DNA of 24,941 bases from JADGHX01 sp035760965 (GCA_035760965.1 DASTRY010000022.1:1-24941); one strand, 5' to 3'; counted from the stretch's first letter, positions 16,772-24,345 are shown. Program-made: numbers and translations. The notes: generated by a model not told the origin, from the letters alone.

Positions 16772-17170
16772 TTACGGGAACTTGATCTTCCCGCCGCCCG
16801 GGGCGGGCCCCGGCCCGATCCCGGCGCCACCGACATCGGGCACGACGATCCGCGAAGCTTGCTCGCGGCGCATCTCGCGCGCCTCATCGATCGCCTGCTC
16901 GAGGGCCGCCTTCACGCCGTCGGGAAATTTCGCGATGGCTTCGGCGAGCGTCGAGGCCTCGATGTCGAACACGAGCGGCAACACGCCGGCGGGCGTGAGG
17001 AGCTGCGTCTGCCCCGAATACAGCGTCGGGCGAGAAGGATCATCGGCGCCCTCGGCGGTGATGGGGCGCAGGCGGCGAATCGTTCCGGCACGCCGATCGG
17101 TGAAGATTTCTTCCTGGTAGAGAGTGGTGGGGTCCAGCTTGACCTCAGGGAGATCGGGCTGCGATGCCAT
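16772..17170 (-). CDS. Conserved protein of unknown function
   Basis: Protein of 132 residues that I recognise only as a conserved hypothetical resembling proteins seen near mutT/secA in Xanthomonadaceae-like bacteria. It is soluble, with no signal peptide or membrane segment. The N-terminal part has VKLDPTTLYQEEIFTDRRAGTIRRL (10-34), the middle YSGQTQLLTPAGVLPLVFDI (51-70) looks beta-rich, and residues 73-107 form a helical charged stretch (LAEAIAKFPDGVKAALEQAI). The tail is Gly/Pro-rich and ends in KIKFP. ATG 17170 has a good ribosome-binding site (GAGGAAG) and lies inside the last 26 bases of mutT, so it is probably co-transcribed with secA-mutT. A decayed copy of its 3' end follows directly. 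Confidence 0.8.
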   Translation of the reverse strand: MASQPDLPEVKLDPTTLYQEEIFTDRRAGTIRRLRPITAEGADDPSRPTLYSGQTQLLTPAGVLPLVFDIEASTLAEAIAKFPDGVKAALEQAIDEAREMRREQASRIVVPDVGGAGIGPGPAPGGGKIKFP

Positions 17171-17633
17171 GGCGTGCTTCCTCGTTGAACGGTTGCGCCC
17201 CGCGCAGCAGGGCTTCGATGAACGGTCGATCGGCTGCGACGACATCTTCGTCCCGAAGACGCGCCGGAGCCACCCATTTGAGCGCCTGTCCGTCCAGGCC
17301 GCGCGGCTCCCCGGCGTAGCGCTCGACGCTCCAGAGAGAGATCTGCACGCGCTGCTCCGGGTAATCGTGATGGAGCGTGAGCTCGGGACGAGCCGCGAGC
17401 ACCTCGATCCCCAGCTCTTCGTGCAATTCGCGTGCGAGCGCGGCGAGCTCCGTCTCCCCCGCCTCGATCTTGCCTCCCGGGAATTCCCACCGCCCCGCCA
17501 TGTGCTTGCCCGCCGGGCGCTCCGCGATGAGGACGCGACCCTGCGCGTCATACAGCGCCGCCGCGACGACACGGACGATGGCCCGCTCGACGCCGCCGCG
17601 GGCCGCTGTCGCGCTATCGGCGCAGCAACTCAC
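17145..17633 (-). CDS. mutT: 8-oxo-dGTP diphosphatase MutT (Nudix hydrolase)
   Basis: Nudix hydrolase of 162 residues that removes oxidised nucleotides such as 8-oxo-dGTP, preventing A:T to C:G transversions. The Nudix box is complete: GGKIEAGETELAALARELHE followed by ELGI, with GRWEFPGG just before it, typical of MutT. The GTG start at 17633 overlaps the secA stop (GTGA) and gives about 15 residues before the conserved AIVRVVAAAL; no better start codon exists between, so the N-terminus is slightly longer than in E. coli (129 residues). Gene order secA-mutT matches E. coli. Its end overlaps the next gene by 26 bases. Confidence 0.93.
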   Translation of the reverse strand: MSCCADSATAARGGVERAIVRVVAAALYDAQGRVLIAERPAGKHMAGRWEFPGGKIEAGETELAALARELHEELGIEVLAARPELTLHHDYPEQRVQISLWSVERYAGEPRGLDGQALKWVAPARLRDEDVVAADRPFIEALLRGAQPFNEEARHGIAARSP

Positions 17634-20470
17634 CCGACGCTCGACAGCGTGCCGTGGCAGTGCTTGTACTTCTTCCCCGAGCCGCATGGGCACAGCTCGT
17701 TGCGCCCGACCTTGCGCTCGGTGCGCACGAATGTGCCATGAGATTCGGGCGCCGCCGGCGGGAACGGCTGCGCTCCACCTGCGCTCGGGCGTGGAGCAGC
17801 GACACGCGCCGGTGCGGCACCGGCGGCGGCTGCAGCGGCAGCAGCGGCGGCGGCATCTTCCGGGGACTGCTCCCCGCCGGCGAGCAACGAGCCCGCTTCG
17901 GCGTGCTGAGCCTGCAGCGCGCGCATCAGACGCTGACGCCGCTCTTCTTCCTCGCGATCCACCTCTTCCTGCGTGCGCACCTCGATCTTCGAGAGCATCG
18001 AGACCGTTTCGAACTTCACGCGCTCGAGCATCGCCGCGAACATCTCGAAGGCTTCGCGCTTGTACTCGTAGCGATAGTCCTTCTGCGCATAGCCGCGCAG
18101 GTGAATGCCCTGGCGCAGATAGTCCATGGCCGCGAGGTGATCGCGCCAGTGCTGATCGAGCATGCGCAACATCACGTCCTTCTCGACGTGCCGCATGATG
18201 GGCGCGCCGATGCGCGCGACCTTCGCGTCGTAGGCCTCGTTCACGGCGGCGATGACGCGCTCGCGCACGGCGACGGATTCGTCGAGCGCCTCATCGCTCG
18301 GCTTCGCATCGAGGAGCGCCTTCACGTCGATGCGCACGTTGAAGTCTTTTGCGAGCTGCTCGCTGAGCCCGTTCAGGTCCCAGTCCTCCGGTGAGGAGGT
18401 CTTCGGCATGAACTGATCGAGCATCTCCCCGACCGCTTCGGCGCGAATGCCGGCGATCGCCGCGGAGAGATCCTCGGTCGCCATGATCTCGGTGCGCTGC
18501 TGATAGACGACCTTGCGCTGATCGTTGGCCACGTCGTCGAACAGCAGCAGCTGCTTGCGGATGTCGAAGTTGTGCGATTCGACTTTGCGCTGCGCCTTCT
18601 CGATCTGGCGCGTCAGCATGCCGCTCTCGATGACCTCGCCTTCCTTCATGCCCGCCATCTGCAGCAGGCGCTTGGTGCGCACCGGGTCGCCGAAGATGCG
18701 CATCAGGTTGTCTTCCATCGACAGATAGAAGCGGCTCGAGCCCGGGTCGCCCTGACGGCCCGAACGGCCGCGCAGCTGATTGTCGATGCGGCGGGACTCG
18801 TGCCGCTCGGTGCCGATGATGTGCAGACCGCCGGCCGCCACGACTTTCTCGTGACGCTTCTGCCAGTCCGCGCGCACGGCCTCGACCGCCGCCGGATCGG
18901 GGTTCTCGCCGAGCGCGGCGATCTCCGCGTTCAGATTGCCACCGAGCACGATGTCGGTACCGCGGCCGGCCATGTTCGTCGCGATCGTCACGGCACCCGG
19001 CTTGCCGGCCTGCGCGACGATGAGCGCCTCGCGCTCGTGCTGTTTCGCGTTCAGCACCTCGTGCTTGATGCCCTGCTTCTTCAGCAGGTCCGAGAGGAAC
19101 TCGGAGGTTTCGATCGAGGTCGTGCCAACGAGCACCGGCTGCTCGCGCGCGACGCAGTCGCGGATGTCCTCGATGATCGCTTCGAACTTGTCTTTCTGTG
19201 TGAGATAGACGAGGTCGGGCGCGTCCTTGCGGATCATCGGCTTGTGGGTCGGGATGACCACGACCTCGAGCCCGTAGATCTGCATGAACTCCGGCGCTTC
19301 CGTATCGGCGGTGCCGGTCATGCCCGAGAGCTTCTTGTACAGGCGGAAGTAGTTCTGGAACGTGATCGAGGCGACCGTCTGGTTCTCCTCGCGCACCCGC
19401 ACGCCTTCCTTCGCCTCCACCGCCTGGTGCAGGCCATCGGACCAGCGCCGCCCAACCATCGTGCGGCCCGTGAACTCATCGACGATGATGACTTCGCCGT
19501 TGCGCACGATGTATTCGACGTCGCGCTTGAACAGCGCGTGCGCGCGCAGCGCAGCGTTCAAGTGGTGCATCAGGCGGATGTTCGACGGGTCGTACAGGCT
19601 CTCCCCCGGACGCAGCAGGCCCGCCTCGGCCATGAGCGCCTCGACGTGCTCGTGGCCTTCCTCGGTGATGTGGACCTGCTTGGTCTTCTCATCGACCGAG
19701 TAATCGCCGGGGCCGTCCTCTTCCTTCTGCCGCGTGAGGCGCGGCACGAGCTGGTTGATGCGGATGTAGAGCTCGGTGCTCTCCTCCGCCGGGCCGGAAA
19801 TGATGAGCGGCGTGCGCGCCTCGTCGATCAGGATCGAGTCCACCTCGTCGACGATCGCGAACGAGAGGGCGCGCTGGACGCGGTCCTCGAGCCGATAGGC
19901 GAGGTTGTCGCGCAGGTAATCGAAGCCGAACTCGTTGTTCGTGCCGTAGGTGATGTCGCAGTTGTACGCCTCGCGCTTTTCCTGCGAGGTCTGCGAGTTC
20001 TTGATGACGCCGACCGTGAGGCCGAGGAAGCGGAAGACCGGCCCCATCCAGTCCGCGTCGCGCTGCGCGAGGTATTCGTTGACCGTGACGACGTGGACGC
20101 CTTCGCCCGTCAGCGCATTCAAGTACGCCGGCAGCGTGGCCACCAGCGTCTTGCCCTCGCCGGTGCGCATCTCGGCGATCTTGCCCTGGTGCAGCGTGAT
20201 CCCGCCGATCAGCTGCACGTCGAAATGGCGCATGTTGAGCGTGCGCCGGCTCGCCTCGCGGACCACCGCGAACGCCTCCGGCAGGAGCTGGTCGAGGGTC
20301 TCGCCCTTGGCGAGGCGTTGTTTGAACTCGTCGGTCTTCGCCCGCAGCGCCTCGTCGGACAGCGCCTTGATGGCGGGCTCGAAACTCGCCGCGGCGCGCA
20401 CGTCGCGTTCGTATGAACGGATGATCCGTTCGTTGCGGCTGCCTAGCAGACGCGTGAGAAGTTGCAGCAC
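17630..20470 (-). CDS. secA: Preprotein translocase ATPase SecA
   Basis: The motor ATPase of Sec-dependent protein export, 946 residues (E. coli 901). Walker A MRTGEGKT is at 101-108, Walker B DEVDSILIDEART at 208-220, with NMAGRGTDIVLGG, RGRSGRQGDPG and MLDQHWRDHL further on. The C-terminal zinc/SecB-binding motif CPCGSGKKYKHCHG has all ligands (C927, C929, C938, H939). The linker before it is long and contains a run of 11 alanines, accounting for much of the extra length. Start GTG 20470 is chosen because LQLLTRLLGSRNER is the normal SecA N-terminus and motif positions match E. coli within one residue; the frame is open for 55 more codons upstream but that part is not SecA-like. The stop overlaps mutT. 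Confidence 0.98.
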   Translation of the reverse strand: MLQLLTRLLGSRNERIIRSYERDVRAAASFEPAIKALSDEALRAKTDEFKQRLAKGETLDQLLPEAFAVVREASRRTLNMRHFDVQLIGGITLHQGKIAEMRTGEGKTLVATLPAYLNALTGEGVHVVTVNEYLAQRDADWMGPVFRFLGLTVGVIKNSQTSQEKREAYNCDITYGTNNEFGFDYLRDNLAYRLEDRVQRALSFAIVDEVDSILIDEARTPLIISGPAEESTELYIRINQLVPRLTRQKEEDGPGDYSVDEKTKQVHITEEGHEHVEALMAEAGLLRPGESLYDPSNIRLMHHLNAALRAHALFKRDVEYIVRNGEVIIVDEFTGRTMVGRRWSDGLHQAVEAKEGVRVREENQTVASITFQNYFRLYKKLSGMTGTADTEAPEFMQIYGLEVVVIPTHKPMIRKDAPDLVYLTQKDKFEAIIEDIRDCVAREQPVLVGTTSIETSEFLSDLLKKQGIKHEVLNAKQHEREALIVAQAGKPGAVTIATNMAGRGTDIVLGGNLNAEIAALGENPDPAAVEAVRADWQKRHEKVVAAGGLHIIGTERHESRRIDNQLRGRSGRQGDPGSSRFYLSMEDNLMRIFGDPVRTKRLLQMAGMKEGEVIESGMLTRQIEKAQRKVESHNFDIRKQLLLFDDVANDQRKVVYQQRTEIMATEDLSAAIAGIRAEAVGEMLDQFMPKTSSPEDWDLNGLSEQLAKDFNVRIDVKALLDAKPSDEALDESVAVRERVIAAVNEAYDAKVARIGAPIMRHVEKDVMLRMLDQHWRDHLAAMDYLRQGIHLRGYAQKDYRYEYKREAFEMFAAMLERVKFETVSMLSKIEVRTQEEVDREEEERRQRLMRALQAQHAEAGSLLAGGEQSPEDAAAAAAAAAAAGAAPARVAAPRPSAGGAQPFPPAAPESHGTFVRTERKVGRNELCPCGSGKKYKHCHGTLSSVG

Positions 20471-20482
20471 CGGGACATCCCG
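20471..20482 (-). promoter_or_regulatory. Small hairpin touching the secA start codon
   Basis: On the - strand CGGGATGTCCCG can fold as CGGG-ATGT-CCCG and ends exactly at the secA GTG. The only plausible ribosome-binding bases (GGGA) are in its 5' arm, so folding would hide them. The stem is short and its effect is a guess. Confidence 0.35.
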
Positions 20483-20547
20483 TTCAAAGATGAAAATTCT
20501 AGTGGTGGCCGGCAGTTGCGCGGCCGCCTGGACCATGGGGGCCGCGT

Positions 20548-20553
20548 ATTGTA
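20548..20553 (-). promoter_or_regulatory. Possible -10 element of a secA promoter
   Basis: The - strand reads TACAAT about 78 bases before the secA start, inside an inverted repeat TATTG-TACG-CAATA; the -35 (TTCCGC at 18 bp) is poor. A promoter in this gap is expected because a terminator stands just upstream. Confidence 0.3.
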
Positions 20554-20633
20554 CGCAATAGACGCCGCTACGCGGAATTCGTTCGAGTGTGGGGGCAGAT
20601 GCCTCCGGGACAAGGAGGGTCGCAGAGCGGCGC

Positions 20634-20671
20634 AAACGAAACGGCCCCGACGCGGTGTGCGTCGAGGCCGT
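20634..20671 (-). terminator. Rho-independent terminator between the M23 peptidase gene and secA
   Basis: On the - strand ACGGCCTCGACGC pairs with GCGTCGGGGCCGT (13 bp, one T-G wobble) around a 5-base loop, followed by TTTCGTTT. It begins 25 bases after the stop of the M23 gene and lies about 160 bases upstream of secA, so secA should have its own promoter. Confidence 0.82.
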
Positions 20672-20695
20672 CGATCCGCTGGGCGGAAATCGTGC

Positions 20696-21688
20696 TCAGT
20701 CCGCGTCGCCGCCGGCCGAACCGTAGCCGCGGATCACGGAGTCGCCGCCGCTCCCGCGGACCACCGTCGCGCTGCCGCTGCCGAGGAACGAAGCAGGGTT
20801 GATCTGGCGGCCGTTCTTCAACACTTCGAAGTGGACGTGCGGGCCCGTCGAACGGCCCGTGGAGCCCATGAGCGCGATGGCCTGGCCTCGGGTCACGGTC
20901 TGGCCGACTGTGACGAGCGCACGCTGGTTATGGGCATAACGTGTGATGTAGCCGTTGCCGTGATTGATCTCGACGAGCGAGCCATAGCCTGAGCGCTGGC
21001 CGGCCCACGTGACGACCCCCGTCGCGACGGCCGTCACCTCGGAGCCCGCGACGCCGGCGAAATCGATGCCGCGGTGGAAGGCCTCATGGCCGGTGAACGG
21101 GTCCTGGCGGTCGCCGAATCCGGATGAAATAAAGCCGCCCTTGGTGGGGCGGCCTTCGGGATGAATCTGCTGGTTCAGGTCGCGGGCGAGGATGACGTTC
21201 TCGAGCGCGGCGAGCTGGGAGTCGCGCAGATCGACCTTGCGCTCGAGCGCATCGAGCATGCGGGTCAGGTCGGGAATCTGCACCGAGACACCGTCGGTTT
21301 CCGGACCGCCGGTCGGCGGCTCGCTGTCGAAGTCGAATTCGCGCGAATCGATGTTCGCCATGTCGGTGAGACGCTTGCCGAGCGCATCGAGGCGCGTGAC
21401 ATGGGCGTTCATCTGACCGAGGCGCATCGCCATGGCATCGACGCGCTCCTGCAGCTGGCCGCGGAGCTCGGCGATCTGCCGGCGCTGCTCCGCCAGCACC
21501 TGCGCCCACTGCGTCTGATCACCGCGACTGAGAGCCGCGGCGCTGCGTTGGCCGAGCTTCATTCCGAGCGCAAACGCGGTACCGAGAATGCCGACTGCCA
21601 GCGCACCGATCAGCCCGAGGGTCACGGGATGCGCAAGGTTCAGCTGGCGTGCCCGCCCTTCGCGCTGCGAAAACAAAATCAAATTCAT
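20696..21688 (-). CDS. M23 family (LytM-type) peptidoglycan endopeptidase, membrane-anchored
   Basis: Protein of 330 residues with a short cytoplasmic start, one membrane segment (about 22-43), a predicted coiled-coil region (about 60-165, heptad-like with AEQRRQIAELRGQLQERVDAM) and a C-terminal LytM domain. The zinc and catalytic residues are all present: H205 and D209 in HRGIDFA, H253 in YAHN, H284 and H286 in HVHFEV. Such proteins cut peptidoglycan cross-links from the periplasmic side, or regulate amidases when degenerate; this one should be active. ATG 21688 has GGAG eight bases upstream; a GTG three codons earlier has none. M23 genes next to secA and lpxC are common in related gammaproteobacteria. 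Transcription ends at the terminator before secA. Confidence 0.93.
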   Translation of the reverse strand: MNLILFSQREGRARQLNLAHPVTLGLIGALAVGILGTAFALGMKLGQRSAAALSRGDQTQWAQVLAEQRRQIAELRGQLQERVDAMAMRLGQMNAHVTRLDALGKRLTDMANIDSREFDFDSEPPTGGPETDGVSVQIPDLTRMLDALERKVDLRDSQLAALENVILARDLNQQIHPEGRPTKGGFISSGFGDRQDPFTGHEAFHRGIDFAGVAGSEVTAVATGVVTWAGQRSGYGSLVEINHGNGYITRYAHNQRALVTVGQTVTRGQAIALMGSTGRSTGPHVHFEVLKNGRQINPASFLGSGSATVVRGSGGDSVIRGYGSAGGDAD

Positions 21689-21888
21689 GCTGCCCACTCC
21701 GGAAGCACGTGTTTCGCGATCAGAGTCGCCTGGCGATGGCGATTGAAGAGACGGGCGTGTACGCCCTGTTCTGTTTCAAATACCTTGCGCCGTGCTGGCA
21801 ACCCCGCTGTCATAGCTCACTCGCTTTAGACCGGTGGCTTTGCGCCCCCACCTTTCGGTTGGGTTTGCCTCGATCAGCGCGTTGCAAT

Positions 21889-22257
21889 ATGCCCAAACGA
21901 ACCAGACGACACAAGCTCGAATCCACGCGAATGGGACTCCGTCCCGTCGGTACTTCTCGTACCACGGAATCTGTCAAAGCATTGCTGAGTCGTTCATCAC
22001 ACTCTGCGCTCGGCCGTGTCGCCGAGCAGAGACAGAGTCAGTCGAATTGGCGCACCTTCCTGAGTAGCAAGCTTCCTGCCGCACTTGCGACGCGCGTCAC
22101 GGGCGCGGTCGAGAATGCAGAAAACCTCGTAATTTTCGCTGAATCCGCCGCATGGTCGGCGCGGCTGCGCTATGCCATTGCCGAGCTCGATGCGGACATC
22201 CGCCGTGCAAATCCCGCAATTCGTTCAGTGAGCGTGCGCGTCTTGCCGCGGCGCTGA
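21889..22257 (+). CDS. DUF721/DciA-like protein
   Basis: Small basic protein of 122 residues resembling the DUF721 family, whose characterised member DciA loads or assists the replicative helicase DnaB. The family-like parts are VKALLSRSSHSALGRVAE in the first half and LVIFAESAAWSARLRYAIAEL followed by VSVRVLP in the second; the AxSxAWxxRLR pattern is the best-conserved piece. The position between lpxC and the M23/secA genes on the opposite strand fits other gammaproteobacteria. ATG 21889 is chosen as the first start giving the usual basic N-terminus; ATG 21934 is an alternative and neither has a good ribosome-binding site. It is divergent from the M23 gene. Confidence 0.78.
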   Translation: MPKRTRRHKLESTRMGLRPVGTSRTTESVKALLSRSSHSALGRVAEQRQSQSNWRTFLSSKLPAALATRVTGAVENAENLVIFAESAAWSARLRYAIAELDADIRRANPAIRSVSVRVLPRR

Positions 22258-22630
22258 GATCACCGGGCATCTGTATCTAAACAAGTGCATGGATACGCGG
22301 ACGCGTCCTGCGAGCGGCGGTCCGCCCCATATCGATCGCACATCATCAGGACCGACCTGCGGACCGAGCCCGCTTCGTGAGTGTGCGTGTGTGCAGACAC
22401 CTCCTCGTGTGACGCGTGCTGCTGCGTTCTGACGACAACACTCTCCTGCCCCTGCACGATTGAGGCGTGATTTCGGCGCAATTGCCGCTGCTTTCTTGCG
22501 TGCCGACGAGCTCGACCGGACGGTGGGTCGGCGCAACAGCGCCGTTCGCGCAGCCTGCGCGGCGCCGCTCACCGTCGCGGCCGAGGCAGGGCATGCGCCC
22601 GGCCGGAGGGCCACTTCGACTAACAAAGAG

Positions 22631-22658
22631 TTGATCAAATCGGCCTATTTGGTAATAT
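22631..22658 (+). promoter_or_regulatory. Sigma-70 type promoter of hipBA
   Basis: TTGATC (22631-22636) and TAATAT (22653-22658) are 16 bp apart and close to consensus. The -10 box ends only seven bases before the hipB ATG, so transcription should begin at or within a few bases of the start codon. Confidence 0.7.
22636..22651. promoter_or_regulatory. Possible autoregulatory operator of hipBA
   Basis: An inverted repeat CAAAT-N6-ATTTG fills the spacer between -35 and -10. HipB-type antitoxins repress their own operon by binding palindromes in the promoter; the E. coli HipB site has a different sequence. Binding here is inferred from position and symmetry. Confidence 0.45.
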
Positions 22659-22665
22659 CTTTTTT

Positions 22666-23040
22666 ATGCCAAAGCAGCCCGATGCGCTCGCGAGCCTGCC
22701 GCCTCCCGTGTCCGCCGCCCTGCGGGAGTTGGGCGAGAACCTCGCCATCGCCCGCGTGCGCCGCAAGGAGCCGCAGCGTGCCTGGGCCAAGCGGCTCGGC
22801 ATCTCGGTGCCCACGCTGATCCGCATGGAGCACGGGGACCCGGGGGTCAGCATGGGCATCTATGCGACCGCGCTATGGCTCATCGGACGCGTTCAGGCGA
22901 TCAGGGACGCGGCGGACCCGGCGGCCGATCGGGGCGCTCTCGAGCTCAACGTGCGCGAGGCCGTGAAGCGGCGCGCCGTGCGCTCGGCCGCATCCGTCGA
23001 GGCCCGTCTCGGACGCAAGAAAGCCGGCGCGCGTGGCTAG
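22666..23040 (+). CDS. HipB-like XRE-family antitoxin/repressor
   Basis: DNA-binding protein of 124 residues with one helix-turn-helix domain at about 22-75 (LGENLAIARVRR, then WAKRLGISVPTLIRMEHGDPGVSMGIY). In HipBA systems the antitoxin binds the kinase and represses the operon. E. coli HipB has 88 residues; this protein has a longer, basic C-terminal tail (KRRAVRSAASVEARLGRKK) that could contact DNA or HipA. The ATG lies directly after the -10 box and has no ribosome-binding site, which fits leaderless translation. Its stop overlaps the hipA start by eight bases. Function is inferred from the domain and the partner gene. Confidence 0.88.
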   Translation: MPKQPDALASLPPPVSAALRELGENLAIARVRRKEPQRAWAKRLGISVPTLIRMEHGDPGVSMGIYATALWLIGRVQAIRDAADPAADRGALELNVREAVKRRAVRSAASVEARLGRKKAGARG

Positions 23041-24328
23041 CCGCAGAAGCTCCACCCAGGCTCCGGCAAATCCAGCGCCCGAGCCCTACACGCCGCGCGA
23101 TGAGCTGTATCTGTGGCTGCTCACGGATCCATCCGCGCCCGTTCTCATCGGCACGCTGACGCTGCTGCGCGCTTCGCGAGGCGTCTCGCTGCGCTATGCG
23201 CCTGACTGGCTCGCGCACGGGTTCGCGCTCAGCGAAGACTTGCCACTCATCGACGAAGAGTTCCTGCCGCGCGAGAAAGACACCGCCCCGGGCGCGGTCG
23301 ACGATGCACGCCCCGATCGTTGGGGCGAGCGCGTGATTCGCCTCATCGATCGACCACCGCGCTTGTCGCTGCTCGAGTTCCTCTATTTCGCGGGCGACGA
23401 CCGCTTCGGCGCGCTGGGCGTGTCGACATCGCCGGAGCGCTACGCCCCGCGGCCCACGGGCTCGTTGCCCCGCCTTGCCGATGTCGAAGCCATCCACGAG
23501 CTGGTGCGCCGCGTGCTCGCGAACGAGCCCATCCCTGCCGCCGAGAAGCGCCTGATCGCGCCGGGCGTGACGATGGGCGGCGCGCGTCCGAAGGCGCTGC
23601 TCGATATCGACGGCTTCCAGTGGGTAGTGAAGTTCGCCGATCACGAGCCGACCGACATCCCGCTCATCGAGCACGCGACGATGACTCTCGCGCGCAAGGC
23701 GCGCATCCGCACGGCGGAAACGCGCGCCATACGACTGGTCGATGGCCACGCCGTCGCCGTCAAGCGCTTCGATCGCACGGCGCGCGGACGCCGCGTGCAC
23801 GCGCTTTCCGCAAACGTGGCGCTGAAAGCAGCGGGGGAAACGCTCGGCTATCCCGAGCTCGCACAGCTCCTGCGCCGCCGCGGCGTGACCGCGGGCGACA
23901 CGAACATCGCGCAGATGCGCGAGCTGTTTCGCCGCATGGTCTTCAACATCCTCATCGACAACACCGACGATCACGAGAAGAACCATGTCCTGCTCGTGAA
24001 CGACGCCCAGCAGTACGAGCTGTCGCCGGCCTTCGACGTGCTGCCCTCCGGGCAAGCGCTCGGCTATCAGCAGATGCGAGTGGGAACGAGCGGTGCCGAA
24101 GCGACGCTCGACAATGCGCTGTCGATGGCGACGCTCTTCGCACTGAAAGCCAACGAGGCCGTCGCCGAAGTGCGCGCCGTCGTTGCGGTCGTCGACACAT
24201 GGCGGCAGCACTTCGCAGCGGCGGGCGTGAGCGCGCGCGATATCGAATCGTACGCGGAACAGATCGACCGCCCTTTCCTGCGCGATCAGCGTCGGGAATA
24301 CGCGCGCAAGAAGCGCCCGGCGCGCTAG
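23033..24328 (+). CDS. HipA-like serine/threonine kinase toxin
   Basis: Protein of 431 residues of the HipA family; E. coli HipA (440 residues) phosphorylates glutamyl-tRNA synthetase, stops translation and promotes persistence. An N-terminal HipA-coupled domain (about 24-130) is followed by the kinase core: glycine-rich loop PGVTMGGARPKALL (177-190), likely ATP-binding K200 in VVKFAD, catalytic D312 in NTDDHEKNH, and metal-binding D335 in SPAFDVLP. All catalytic residues are present. The loop position equivalent to autophosphorylated S150 of E. coli appears to be T180. The start is GTG 23033, inside the end of the hipB-like gene. The target of this kinase cannot be inferred from sequence. 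Confidence 0.9.
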   Translation: MASRRSSTQAPANPAPEPYTPRDELYLWLLTDPSAPVLIGTLTLLRASRGVSLRYAPDWLAHGFALSEDLPLIDEEFLPREKDTAPGAVDDARPDRWGERVIRLIDRPPRLSLLEFLYFAGDDRFGALGVSTSPERYAPRPTGSLPRLADVEAIHELVRRVLANEPIPAAEKRLIAPGVTMGGARPKALLDIDGFQWVVKFADHEPTDIPLIEHATMTLARKARIRTAETRAIRLVDGHAVAVKRFDRTARGRRVHALSANVALKAAGETLGYPELAQLLRRRGVTAGDTNIAQMRELFRRMVFNILIDNTDDHEKNHVLLVNDAQQYELSPAFDVLPSGQALGYQQMRVGTSGAEATLDNALSMATLFALKANEAVAEVRAVVAVVDTWRQHFAAAGVSARDIESYAEQIDRPFLRDQRREYARKKRPAR

Positions 24329-24345
24329 CCGCCCACGACGGGCGG
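24329..24345. terminator. Hairpin between convergent hipA-like gene and lpxC
   Basis: CCGCCC-ACGAC-GGGCGG starts right after the hipA-like stop and ends five bases before the lpxC stop. There is no T-run on either strand, so it is at best a weak two-way terminator or pause site. Confidence 0.35.

Larger units (their letters stand above)
22258..22665. other. Intergenic region between DUF721 gene and hipB
   Basis: About 400 bases with no convincing gene. It contains an 8-bp inverted repeat CGGTCCGC/GCGGACCG (22318-22325 and 22359-22366), a 6-bp hairpin CGGCGC-AACA-GCGCCG (22529-22544) without a T-run, and at its right end the AT-rich hipB promoter. The change from GC-rich spacer to AT-rich promoter is abrupt. 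Confidence 0.5.

Noticed and set aside
18572..20416. Open frame of 614 codons on the + strand opposite secA
   Set aside because: It is the antisense of secA, rich in Arg/Val/Asp/Leu with no motif; long antisense frames are expected in high-GC genes.
20471..20635. N-terminal extension of SecA by up to 55 residues
   Set aside because: SecA homologues begin at the LLTRLLGSRN segment, and motif positions match E. coli when GTG 20470 is used.
22460..22819. Open frame of 119 codons overlapping the hipB-like start
   Set aside because: It runs through the hipBA promoter and into the helix-turn-helix gene in another frame, with no recognisable motif.
22946..24211. Open frame of 421 codons on the - strand opposite the hipA-like gene
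   Set aside because: Antisense shadow of a kinase gene with all catalytic motifs; composition is atypical of protein.
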